Assembly (NCBI RefSeq): GCF_041346945.1
Contig: NZ_CP166850.1
Location: 4,340,001 to 4,404,000, forward strand
DNA: 64,000 nt
Direction: 5' to 3'
DNA from: Amycolatopsis sp. cg9
GTDB taxonomy: Bacteria > Actinomycetota > Actinomycetes > Mycobacteriales > Pseudonocardiaceae
Shown here: one piece after another, positions 50,659 through 58,526 of the stretch
Numbering within the stretch: position 1 is the stretch's first letter
How the letters are laid out: each line of letters starts with the position of its first letter
Position numbers and translations under genes: made by a program
Notes under the pieces: model-generated
What the model was told of the DNA's origin: nothing
The model's input: only the letters and a program-made list of their open reading frames with translations
Databases searched by the model: none

Positions 50659-50693
50659 GAGGCTACCTCCGGTTAATATACGGAGGCAGCCTC
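50659..50693. promoter_or_regulatory. TetR operator pair
   Basis: GAGGCTaCCTCCG (50659-50671) and CGGAGGcAGCCTC (50681-50693) form an inverted repeat around TTAATATA. Each half also contains a small palindrome (GAGG-cta-CCTC, GAGGC-a-GCCTC). Placed between the LLM pair and the TetR gene; about 9 AT bases between arms may be the shared -10 region. Likely site of the TetR protein. Confidence 0.7.
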
Positions 50694-50724
50694 CGATTGG
50701 CTACCCGGTAAGGTCGGGAGGGCG

Positions 50725-51288
50725 ATGACCGACGTGAAACCGATGCGCGCGGACGCCCGCCGCAACTACGAGCGCCTTCTCCGGGAGGCCCAGCGCGCCT
50801 TCGCCGAACACGGCGTCGAGGCGTCCCTCGAAGACATCGCGCGCCGCGCCGGGGTCGGCATCGGCACGCTCTACCGGCACTTCCCGACCCGGGAAGCGCT
50901 GCTCGAGACCCTCCTGAGGGCTCGGTTCGACGGCCAGGCCGATCGAGCACGCGAACTGCTGACCCATCCCGAACCGCTGAACGCGCTGCAGACGTGGCTG
51001 GCCGGCCTCGGCGATGCCACGGGCACCTACCGCGGCCTGGTCGAACTGACCGCCGACGCGCTGAGCGACGAATCGTCCCGGTTGTACGCGTCGTGCCACG
51101 CGATGCGCGACGCCGGTTCCCAGCTGGTGGAACGCGCGAAGGAAGCGGGCGAGCTCCGCGCCGACGTCACCACGCACGAGCTCCTTCTGTTGCTGCACGC
51201 GGCATCCTGGGCGGGCGGGCACCTGCCCGGCGAAGGGGGCATGCAGCGCCTGCTGGCTCTTGTTTTCGAAGGATTACGAGCGAGTTAA
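50725..51288 (+). CDS. TetR family transcriptional regulator
   Basis: 187 residues. N-terminal TetR helix-turn-helix: MRADARRNYERLLREAQRAF, then DIARRAGVGIGTLYRHFPTR, a near-consensus TetR motif. The C-terminal helical ligand domain (about 75-185) has an EL(L)LLLHAAS helix. It is divergent from two LLM-family oxidoreductases, which it probably represses. The effector may be the substrate of those enzymes. Start ATG 50725. Confidence 0.92.
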   Translation: MTDVKPMRADARRNYERLLREAQRAFAEHGVEASLEDIARRAGVGIGTLYRHFPTREALLETLLRARFDGQADRARELLTHPEPLNALQTWLAGLGDATGTYRGLVELTADALSDESSRLYASCHAMRDAGSQLVERAKEAGELRADVTTHELLLLLHAASWAGGHLPGEGGMQRLLALVFEGLRAS

Positions 51289-51405
51289 CACCATGGGAAG
51301 CCAGGGGGCCGTCCAGCGGGTTAAACTCCGCCACGACCGGGGCACAACGACGTGCTGAATCCGTCTGTCGACACCTGGAAGCGACCAGATAGTGGGAGCC
51401 GCATC

Positions 51406-53004
51406 GTGAGCAAGCCCAGCAAGCCCGTCGTCCTCATCGCGGAAAAGCTCGCGCCTTCCGTGCTGAGTGTGTTCGGTGACGAGGTGGAGGTCCGGCACGT
51501 CGACGGCACGGACCGGTCCGCGCTGCTCGAGGCGGTGAAGAGCGCCGACGCGCTCCTGGTCCGCTCCGCCACCAAGGTCGACGCCGAGGTCTTCGGCGCC
51601 ACCACGCAGCTGAAGGTCGTCGCCCGGGCCGGCGTCGGCCTGGACAACGTCGAGGTGCCCGCGGCCACCGAGCGCGGCGTCCTCGTGGTCAACGCCCCGA
51701 CGTCCAACATCGTCTCCGCCGCCGAGCACGCCGTCGCCCTGCTGCTGTCGGTCGCGCGGCGCGTGCCGGCCGCCGACCAGAGCCTCCGCGGCGGCGAGTG
51801 GAAGCGCAGCTCGTTCTCCGGCGTCGAGCTGCAGGGCAAGACCATCGGTGTGGTCGGCCTCGGCAAGATCGGGCAGCTGTTCGCCCAGCGTCTGGCCGCC
51901 TTCGACACGAAGCTGATCGCCTACGACCCCTACGTCTCGGCCGCGCGCGCCGCGCAGCTGGGCATCGAGCTCGTCACCCTCGACGAGCTGCTGACCCGCG
52001 CCGACGCCATCTCCATCCACCTGCCGAAGACGCCGGAGACCAAGGGCCTCATCGACGCCGAGGCACTGAAGAAGACCAAGCCGGGCGTCATCATCGTCAA
52101 CGCCGCCCGCGGCGGGCTGATCGTCGAGGAGGACCTCGCCGAGGCGCTGCGCTCGGGCCACGTCGGCGGCGCCGGCGTCGACGTCTTCGTCACCGAGCCG
52201 ACCACGTCCAGCCCGCTGTTCAACCTGGAGAACGTCGTCGTGACCCCGCACCTGGGCGCCTCGACGGCGGAGGCGCAGGACCGCGCGGGCACCGACGTCG
52301 CGAAGTCGGTGCTGCTGGCGCTGCGCGGCGACTTCGTGCCGGACGCGGTGAACGTCTCCGGCGGCGGCGCGGTCGGCGAGCACGTCCGCCCGTACCTGTC
52401 GCTGACCCAGAAGCTCGGCACGCTGCTGACCGCGCTCAACCCGAAGGCGCCGACGTCGGTGACCGTGCAGGTCAAGGGCGAGATCTCCAGCGAGGACACC
52501 GCCGTGCTGCAGCTGGCGGCGCTGCGCGGCGTCTTCACCGGCGTGGTCGAGGACCAGGTCACGTTCGTCAACGCGCCGCAGCTGGCGGAGAAGCTGGGCG
52601 TGCAGGTCGAGCTGACGACCGAGCCGGAGAGCCCGAAGTTCCGCAGCCTGGTCACGGTCCGCGCGGTGCACTCGGACGGGCAGGCGCTGACCGTGTCCGG
52701 TTCGGTCACCGGCAAGGACGAGGTCGAGAAGCTGGTCGAGGTCAACGGCCGCGGCTTCGACCTGCGCGCCGAGGGCACGGTCCTGCTGGTCGAGTACCCG
52801 GACCGGCCGGGCGTCATGGGCCGCGTCGGCACGCTGCTCGGCGAGGCGGGCATCAACATCGAGGCCGCGCAGATCAGCCAGACCACCGACGGCTCCGACG
52901 CGGTCATGCTGCTGCGCGTCGACCGCCACATCGACGCGCACCTGCTGGAGCCGATCGGCGCCGCGGTGGGCGCGCACACGATCCGCGCCGTCGACTTCAA
53001 CTGA
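51406..53004 (+). CDS. serA: D-3-phosphoglycerate dehydrogenase
   Basis: 532 residues from GTG 51406; GTGGGAGCC upstream. NAD loop VVGLGKIGQLFAQRLAAF, catalytic Arg in NAARGGLIVEEDL, and HLGASTAEAQDRAG with the catalytic His. An intervening ASB domain (about 315-450) and a C-terminal ACT domain (about 455-532, VEYPDRPGVMGRVGTLLGEAG) allow serine feedback. Length is of the long (mycobacterial) type. First step of serine synthesis. Its own transcription unit, with a terminator after it. Confidence 0.97.
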   Translation: MSKPSKPVVLIAEKLAPSVLSVFGDEVEVRHVDGTDRSALLEAVKSADALLVRSATKVDAEVFGATTQLKVVARAGVGLDNVEVPAATERGVLVVNAPTSNIVSAAEHAVALLLSVARRVPAADQSLRGGEWKRSSFSGVELQGKTIGVVGLGKIGQLFAQRLAAFDTKLIAYDPYVSAARAAQLGIELVTLDELLTRADAISIHLPKTPETKGLIDAEALKKTKPGVIIVNAARGGLIVEEDLAEALRSGHVGGAGVDVFVTEPTTSSPLFNLENVVVTPHLGASTAEAQDRAGTDVAKSVLLALRGDFVPDAVNVSGGGAVGEHVRPYLSLTQKLGTLLTALNPKAPTSVTVQVKGEISSEDTAVLQLAALRGVFTGVVEDQVTFVNAPQLAEKLGVQVELTTEPESPKFRSLVTVRAVHSDGQALTVSGSVTGKDEVEKLVEVNGRGFDLRAEGTVLLVEYPDRPGVMGRVGTLLGEAGINIEAAQISQTTDGSDAVMLLRVDRHIDAHLLEPIGAAVGAHTIRAVDFN

Positions 53005-53015
53005 CGCAACGCTTT

Positions 53016-53049
53016 CGAAGGCCCCCTGTCACCCGGCAGGGGGCCTTCG
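53016..53049 (+). terminator. Terminator of serA
   Basis: 13 bp perfect stem CGAAGGCCCCCTG/CAGGGGGCCTTCG with an 8-base loop, 11 bases past the serA stop. Confidence 0.75.
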
Positions 53050-53082
53050 TGCGCAATCACATTCACATAACGGAGTCCTTTG

Positions 53083-53096
53083 CCTACGTAAGTAGG
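53083..53096. promoter_or_regulatory. Short palindrome upstream of the subtilase gene
   Basis: CCTAC-gtaa-GTAGG in the AT-richer part of the gap, about 140 bases before the start codon. Possibly an operator. Confidence 0.3.
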
Positions 53097-53234
53097 TGTT
53101 TTGGGGCATTAAGTTCTCCCCGCGAGGTTGAACCACGCGTCGTCGAGGGCACGGCGCTGTGCCGCGCTTCACCGTCGGGGGTGTCAGGAGCGGCAGGCAG
53201 GTTCGGGTCCAGACCTCGAGTAAGGGGCCGACTC

Positions 53235-56200
53235 ATGAGCAGATCCCGCTTACCCGCTCGCGTCACGACGGCGTTCTTCGCCGTCGTGCTGGCGGCCGCG
53301 CTGGGGGCGCCGGTGGCGAGTGCAGCGGACGCTCCGCTCGCCGACGGTGTCGCACCGGCGAAGATCGACGACGCTCAGCTCCAAGGCAAGCTTTCGCCGC
53401 GCCTGGGCGCCGCGCAGGGCCGCGTCACCGCGTTCGTCGAGCTGGCCAAGAAGCCCGCCGTCGACGCGTTCACCGCCGCGCAGCCGCAGGGCAAGGACCA
53501 GGCCAAGCGGGCCGCCAAGGCTGCCAAGGCCGACACCGCCGCCGCGGTCGAGTCCGTGGTCGGCCAGCTGCGCGCGGGCAACGCCCAGCCGCAGGTCGTC
53601 ACCCAGACCGCCAACGCCGTCCCCGGCGTGGTGGTCACCGCCGACGCCGCCAAGCTGCGCGAGGTCGCGAAGCGGGCGGACGTCGTCGCGGTCCGCACGG
53701 TCGTGCCGAAGACCCGCACGAACGCCAGCGCCGAGCAGCTGACCAACACCCTCGCGGCGTGGCAGCAGACCGGCAAGTTCGGCGACGGCGTCCGCGTCGG
53801 CGTGATCGACGACGGCATCGACTACACCCACGCCGACTTCGGCGGCCCGGGCACGCAGGCCGCGTACAAGAGCGTCGATTCCACCAAGCCGACCCCGCTG
53901 TTCCCCAGCGCCAAGGTCGTCGGCGGCACGGACCTCGTCGGCAACGACTACGACGCCGCCACGGCGGGCAAGACCACCCCGAAGCCGGACCCGAACCCGC
54001 TGGCCTGCGGTGAGCACGGCACGCACGTCGCCGGCACCATCGGCGGCTTCGGCGTCACCGCCGACGGCAAGACCTTCAAGGGCGACTACAAGAAGCTGGA
54101 CGCCAAGAAGGTCGACGCGATGCAGATCGGCCCGGGCACGGCGCCGAAGTCGCTCCTCTACGCCATCAAGGTGTTCGGCTGCGCGGGCTCGACGAACGTC
54201 ACCTCGCAGGCGCTGGACTGGGCGCTCGACCCGGACGGCGACGGCGACTTCACCGACCACCTCGACGTCGTCAACCTGTCGCTGGGCTCCGACTTCGGCG
54301 CCCCGGACGACCCGGACTCGCTGTTCGTGCGCAAGCTCGCCGCGAACAACGTGCTCCCGGTGATCTCGGCGGGCAACGGCGGCGACATCAACGACATCGC
54401 CGGTTCGCCGGGCAACACCCCGGAGGCGCTCACCGTCGCCAGCACGCGCGACGCGGGCATCCTGCGCGACGCCGCCGAGGCGAAGGCGCCGGCGACCGCC
54501 GCGGGCCAGAAGACCGGGCAGTACAGCCAGAACTACACCGGCTACGACACGCTGGACCTGACGGCGCCGGTCGTCGCGTTGTCCGCGGCGAACAACGCGG
54601 GCTGCGCGCCGTACTCCGCCGAGGACAAGGCGAAGGCAGCCGGCAAGTTCGTCTGGCTGGAGTGGGACGACAACGACTCGACCCGCGCCTGCGGTTCGGC
54701 GGCGCGCGCCAACAACGCGCAGGCGGCCGGGGCGAAGGGCGCGCTGCTGTCGTCCACTTTGGAGCACTTCAGCGCGGGCATCGCGGGCAACGCGGCGATC
54801 CCGATGTTCCAGTTCACCGGCTCCGCGACCAAGACGCTGCGCGCGGCGCTGACCGCGGGCACCCTGCAGATCCGGCTCTACGGCACCGGCCGCGCCTCGA
54901 TCCAGACCTACGACAAGACGATCGTGGACACCCCGAGCTCGTTCACCTCGCGCGGCACCCGCGGCCCGGCCGTCAAGCCGGACGTCGCCGCGCCGGGTGA
55001 CACGATCACCTCGGCGTTCCGCGGCAGCGGCAACGGCCGGACCGTGCTCTCGGGCACCTCGATGGCCGCCCCGCACACCGCGGGCATCACCGCGCTGGTC
55101 CGCCAGTCCCACCCGGACTGGTCGGTCGAGGAGGTCAAGGCGTCGGTCATCGACACCGCCGGCCACGACGTCTCCGACGGCGCCGGCCACACCTACGCGC
55201 CGCAGCGCGTCGGCAGCGGCCGGATCGACGCCAAGGCGGCGCTGGACAACCAGGTGCTCGCCTACGTCCAGGACGACCCGGGCGCGGTCAGCGTCAGCTT
55301 CGGCACGGTCGAAGCGTCCGGGCCGGTGACGCTGTCGAAGACGATCAAGCTCGTCAACAAGGGCGTCACGCCCGCCGAGTACACCGTCGCCTACCAGGCG
55401 GTCAACGCGCTGCCGGGTGTCGAGTACACAGTGGACAAGCCGACGGTGAAGCTGACCCCGCGCGGCACCGCCAAGGTCAAGGTGACGCTGAAGATCACCG
55501 ACCCGAAGGCGCTGCGCAAGGTCATGGACCCGACCATGCAGGCCACCCAGGCCGGCCTGGCCCGCCAGTTCGTCGCGGACGCCTCCGGCCGCGTCGCCTT
55601 CACGCCCACCAGCGGCGCCAAGGTGCCGCTGCGGGTTTCGGTCTACGCCGCGCCGAAGCCGGTGTCGACGATTTCGACGCCGCAATCGGTCAAGTTCGGG
55701 CCGGACGCGACCCAGGCCGTGCTGAACCTGACCGGCAAGGGCGTCGACCAGGGTGCCGGCGCGCAGCGGTACCGCTCGCTGATCAGCGTGCTCGAGCTGC
55801 AGGCGGAGTCCCCGCAGCTGCCCGAGTGCGACGCGGACGTGGTCACCGACTGCACGCTGAACAAGACGGCCAAGGGCGGCGACCTCCGCTACATCGGCGC
55901 GGCTTCGACCGCTCCGCTGGCGAAGGCCCAGGGCGAGCCGGAGAACGCGATCCTCGCGTTCGGCCTTTCCACGTGGGGCGACTGGGCGAACATCGGCAGC
56001 AACACCTCGCCGTTCGTCGACATCGACACCACCGGGGACGGGCAGCCGGACTTCGAGACCTACGTGACCAAGGCGACGTCCACGGACGTGCTGCTGGCCG
56101 TCACGGTCGCGCTGACCGCGGGCTTCCCGACGGTCGACGTCCAGGCGGTCAACGGCCAGCTCGGCGACGTCGACACCAACGTGTTCGACACGAACGTCGT

Positions 56201-56597
56201 CACGCTGCCGGTTTCCCTGGCGGCGCTGGGCATCGACGCGAACGCCGACAGCCACCGCATTTCCTACACGGTGGGCACCAGCGGCTTCTACGTCGCGCCG
56301 GGCACGACGAACGGGCTGATCGACTACGTCGGGACGCCGCTTTCGTTCGACGCGCTCGCCCCGGGCTACTCCGTCCAGGGCGGCGGCGACGCCGCGCTGG
56401 GCTACGTCGCGAAGCCGGGCACGGCGCTGGTCGTCACCCGGAACGCGGCTTCGGCCGCGGCGGACAACGCGCTCGGGCTGCTCGCCATCGAGCACCACAA
56501 CGCCGCGGGGAACCGGGCGAACGTGGTCAAGGTGGACGCCGCGCCGGGCGGCCAGGCGGCGCACGGCCGTCAGCCGATCGGGGTGGGTCGCCGCTAG
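53235..56597 (+). CDS. Large secreted subtilisin-like serine protease (S8)
   Basis: 1120 residues from ATG 53235. The signal peptide has a hydrophobic core (about 10-25) and a cleavage site near VASAADA. A propeptide (inhibitor I9-like) at about 35-165 includes VVVTADAAKLREVAKRADVV. The S8 triad is Asp192 (VGVIDDGIDYTH), His264 (GEHGTHVAG) and Ser609 (SGTSMAAPH), with the oxyanion Asn in ISAGNGGD. A PA-type insert lies between His and Ser (about 430-560). C-terminal beta-rich domains (about 690-1120) follow, with no LPXTG motif. It probably degrades proteins outside the cell. Long inserts are typical of actinomycete subtilases. Confidence 0.94.
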   Translation: MSRSRLPARVTTAFFAVVLAAALGAPVASAADAPLADGVAPAKIDDAQLQGKLSPRLGAAQGRVTAFVELAKKPAVDAFTAAQPQGKDQAKRAAKAAKADTAAAVESVVGQLRAGNAQPQVVTQTANAVPGVVVTADAAKLREVAKRADVVAVRTVVPKTRTNASAEQLTNTLAAWQQTGKFGDGVRVGVIDDGIDYTHADFGGPGTQAAYKSVDSTKPTPLFPSAKVVGGTDLVGNDYDAATAGKTTPKPDPNPLACGEHGTHVAGTIGGFGVTADGKTFKGDYKKLDAKKVDAMQIGPGTAPKSLLYAIKVFGCAGSTNVTSQALDWALDPDGDGDFTDHLDVVNLSLGSDFGAPDDPDSLFVRKLAANNVLPVISAGNGGDINDIAGSPGNTPEALTVASTRDAGILRDAAEAKAPATAAGQKTGQYSQNYTGYDTLDLTAPVVALSAANNAGCAPYSAEDKAKAAGKFVWLEWDDNDSTRACGSAARANNAQAAGAKGALLSSTLEHFSAGIAGNAAIPMFQFTGSATKTLRAALTAGTLQIRLYGTGRASIQTYDKTIVDTPSSFTSRGTRGPAVKPDVAAPGDTITSAFRGSGNGRTVLSGTSMAAPHTAGITALVRQSHPDWSVEEVKASVIDTAGHDVSDGAGHTYAPQRVGSGRIDAKAALDNQVLAYVQDDPGAVSVSFGTVEASGPVTLSKTIKLVNKGVTPAEYTVAYQAVNALPGVEYTVDKPTVKLTPRGTAKVKVTLKITDPKALRKVMDPTMQATQAGLARQFVADASGRVAFTPTSGAKVPLRVSVYAAPKPVSTISTPQSVKFGPDATQAVLNLTGKGVDQGAGAQRYRSLISVLELQAESPQLPECDADVVTDCTLNKTAKGGDLRYIGAASTAPLAKAQGEPENAILAFGLSTWGDWANIGSNTSPFVDIDTTGDGQPDFETYVTKATSTDVLLAVTVALTAGFPTVDVQAVNGQLGDVDTNVFDTNVVTLPVSLAALGIDANADSHRISYTVGTSGFYVAPGTTNGLIDYVGTPLSFDALAPGYSVQGGGDAALGYVAKPGTALVVTRNAASAAADNALGLLAIEHHNAAGNRANVVKVDAAPGGQAAHGRQPIGVGRR

Positions 56598-56625
56598 TCC
56601 GCGGCAAGATCGATCTGTGCAGGAA

Positions 56626-56665
56626 CAGGGGCGTCTCCGGCGGCTTCCCGCCGGGGGCGCCCCTG
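56626..56665 (+). terminator. Terminator of the subtilase gene
   Basis: 8 bp outer stem CAGGGGCG/CGCCCCTG and 7 bp inner stem CCGGCGG/CCGCCGG with a 3/3 internal loop, 29 bases past the stop codon. Confidence 0.65.
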
Positions 56666-56825
56666 CCCGTATTCACCCGATTGGGTGTCTCACCCTGCGG
56701 GAGGATGCGGCATAAGGGTGGTGCGGCTACGGCCGTTTGTCTACGGCCGGTAACCTTCCGGCTGCTGGCGTTTTGTTGCGGTGGGCCATCGGTGCGCCGG
56801 TGGCCCGGTCGACGGAGGTGTGTGG

Positions 56826-57866
56826 ATGCGGCTCGCGGTGATCCCAGGTGACGGGATCGGGCCCGAGGTGGTCTCCGAGGCGCTGAAGGTGCTCGGCGAA
56901 GTAGTACCGACGGCGGAGATCACGAACTACGACCTCGGCGCGGCCCGGTGGCACTCGACCGGCGAGCTGCTCCCGGAGTCGGTCCTGGGCGAGCTCCGCC
57001 AGCACGACGCGATCCTGCTGGGCGCGGTCGGCGACCCGACGGTGCCGAGCGGCATCCTCGAGCGCGGCCTCCTGCTGCGCCTGCGGTTCGAGATGGACCA
57101 CCACGTCAACCTGCGCCCGGCGCGGCTGTACCCGGGCGTCCGTGGCCCGCTGGCCGACGCGGGCGACGTGGACATGGTGGTCGTGCGCGAAGGCACCGAA
57201 GGCCCGTACGCGGGTACTGGCGGCCTGCTGCGCAAGGACACGGAGCACGAGATCGCGACGGAGGTCAGCGTCAACACGGCGTTCGGCATCCGCCGCGTGG
57301 TCGCGGACGCGTTCAACCGCGCCGAGGCCCGGCCCCGCAAGCACCTGACGCTGGTGCACAAGACCAACGTGCTCGAGTACGCGGGTTCGCTGTGGTCGCG
57401 CATCGTCGAAGAGGTCTCGCTGGAGCACCCGGAGGTGACGGTCGCCTACTCGCACGTGGACGCGGCGACCATCCACCTGGTCACCGACCCGTCCCGGTTC
57501 GACGTGATCGTCACGGACAACCTGTTCGGCGACATCATCACGGACCTGGCGGCCGCGGTGACCGGCGGCATCGGCCTGGCGGCGAGCGGCAACCTCGACA
57601 TCACGCGCCGGAACCCGAGCATGTTCGAGCCGGTGCACGGTTCGGCGCCGGACATCGCGGGACAGGGCCTGGCGGACCCGACGGCGGCGGTGCTGTCGGT
57701 TTCGCTGCTGCTGGACCACCTGGGCCAGAAGGAAGCCGCACGGCGGATCGAGGCGTCGGTGGCGTTCGACCTGGCGACGCGGGACCAGTCTTCGCCGGGG
57801 GCCACGCAGGCCATCGGTGACCGGCTGGCGGCGCTGGTTTCGTCGAACGTGCGGACGGCCGGCTGA
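56826..57866 (+). CDS. leuB: 3-isopropylmalate dehydrogenase
   Basis: 346 residues from ATG 56826; ACGGAGG (56812-56818) upstream. LeuB/IDH-family dehydrogenase: [39 protein letters not shown], the Lys/Tyr region in [13 protein letters not shown], and [20 protein letters not shown] with the metal-binding Asp residues. It decarboxylates 3-isopropylmalate for leucine; with cimA it can also oxidise 3-methylmalate to 2-oxobutyrate. Short class typical of mycobacteria. A strong terminator follows. Confidence 0.95.
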   Translation: MRLAVIPGDGIGPEVVSEALKVLGEVVPTAEITNYDLGAARWHSTGELLPESVLGELRQHDAILLGAVGDPTVPSGILERGLLLRLRFEMDHHVNLRPARLYPGVRGPLADAGDVDMVVVREGTEGPYAGTGGLLRKDTEHEIATEVSVNTAFGIRRVVADAFNRAEARPRKHLTLVHKTNVLEYAGSLWSRIVEEVSLEHPEVTVAYSHVDAATIHLVTDPSRFDVIVTDNLFGDIITDLAAAVTGGIGLAASGNLDITRRNPSMFEPVHGSAPDIAGQGLADPTAAVLSVSLLLDHLGQKEAARRIEASVAFDLATRDQSSPGATQAIGDRLAALVSSNVRTAG

Positions 57867-57886
57867 GTTTTCGTTTTGTCGGGAAG

Positions 57887-57917
57887 GCCCCGCACCCCTG
57901 GTGGTGCGGGGCTTTTT
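57887..57917 (+). terminator. Intrinsic terminator of leuB
   Basis: 10 bp stem GCCCCGCACC/GGTGCGGGGC, loop CCTGGT, then TTTTT; AAG before the stem can pair with the U-tract. Confidence 0.85.
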
Positions 57918-57966
57918 CGTGCGCGCGGGTTGGTGGTGGGCGGGCTCGGGCTTGGGATGGCCCGCT

Positions 57967-58094
57967 CTTGGGGGTACTCCCGGGGTTTCGGCAAAGTCGC
58001 GCGGCCAGGTCACTCCGCCGCCGGTGACCCGCTCGCCGGCGCAACGCTGCGGACCGCACCGACGTGACTTTGCCGGAGCCCTTGGGGGTGCTCC
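57967..58094. repeat. Nested direct and inverted repeats in the leuB-cimA gap
   Basis: A direct repeat CTTGGGGGTACTCC (57967-57980) and CTTGGGGGTGCTCC (58081-58094) brackets an exact 10 bp inverted repeat CGGCAAAGTC (57989-57998) and GACTTTGCCG (58066-58075). The layout resembles a small dispersed intergenic repeat. Confidence 0.6.
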
Positions 58095-58135
58095 GGTCTG
58101 GGGTTGCTCGGTCTCGAATGACCCGGTCTCGGAAC

Positions 58136-58188
58136 GTCGCGAATGACTCATTCGGGACCACTGACGTCCCCAATGAGTCATTCGCGAC
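58136..58188. repeat. 53-base near-perfect inverted repeat (hairpin)
   Basis: 17 bp exact arms (58136-58152 with 58172-58188, containing ATGACTCAT), one mismatch, 5 more paired bases and a 7-base loop. A weaker echo of the arm precedes it (TCGAATGACC near 58115). Too symmetric for chance; likely a member of an intergenic repeat family or a structured site. Confidence 0.8.
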
Positions 58189-58203
58189 CCCACCGCCGGC
58201 GCC

Positions 58204-58233
58204 TTGTCCACAGGACCACCGTGCTGTGGACAA
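58204..58233. repeat. Inverted pair of DnaA-box-like sequences
   Basis: TTGTCCACA (58204-58212) and its complement TGTGGACAA (58225-58233), both exact actinobacterial DnaA-box consensus, forming a 10 bp stem with a 10-base loop. Another TGTGGACAA is at about 39896. No origin genes are near, so these may be regulatory or chance copies of a common motif. Confidence 0.5.
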
Positions 58234-58401
58234 ACCAGTGCCCGAACCTCTTCCCGGCCGGTTTTGTCGGCGGACGCCGATAGACTGGACCGGGGTCAGC
58301 CCCCAGGGACGGGTGGGGCTTGCGGGGTGGGGTGTTCCCGGATCGTGGGAGCTTGACCCAGCTTGTGGACTTCGCCGGAAGCCCTGTGGCATGATGCGAC
58401 C

Positions 58402-58446
58402 ATGACCAGCTTCGCGATCATTATCGACGAGCGCGCCGGACGATAG
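58402..58446 (+). CDS. cimA leader peptide (Ile-Ile-Ile)
   Basis: 14 codons from ATG 58402: MTSFAIIIDERAGR then TAG. Codons 6-8 are ATC ATT ATC, three isoleucines in a row. It is followed by a hairpin and an intrinsic terminator before cimA, the enzyme that starts pyruvate-to-isoleucine synthesis. The peptide product fits an isoleucine sensor. No ribosome site is clear, but the Ile run beside an Ile gene is hard to explain otherwise. Confidence 0.8.
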   Translation: MTSFAIIIDERAGR

Positions 58447-58499
58447 CTCCACAAGAGCCCCCGGCGCGCAACCTCTCGCACCCTGCGGGAGGTTTTTTT
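58431..58499 (+). promoter_or_regulatory. Isoleucine attenuator of cimA
   Basis: Hairpin: GCGCGCCGG (58431-58439, the last leader codons) with CCGGCGCGC (58461-58469), a perfect 9 bp stem. It abuts the terminator (58470-58499). Same architecture as the ilvB leader: peptide end, hairpin arm, terminator. Ribosome stalling on the Ile codons (58417-58425) would cover the first arm and shift the balance away from termination. The competing anti-terminator fold cannot be fixed by eye. Confidence 0.72.
58470..58499 (+). terminator. Intrinsic terminator in the cimA leader
   Basis: 11 bp stem AACCTCTCGCA/TGCGGGAGGTT (one G-U pair) with loop CCC, then seven T. It ends 27 bases before the cimA start codon. 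Confidence 0.88.
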
Positions 58500-58526
58500 G
58501 TTGCCTCGAAACGCTAGGAGATGACC

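Noticed and set aside
53250..56564. 1104-residue minus-strand frame
   Set aside because: Antisense shadow of the subtilase gene; no domain, no start signal and skewed composition.
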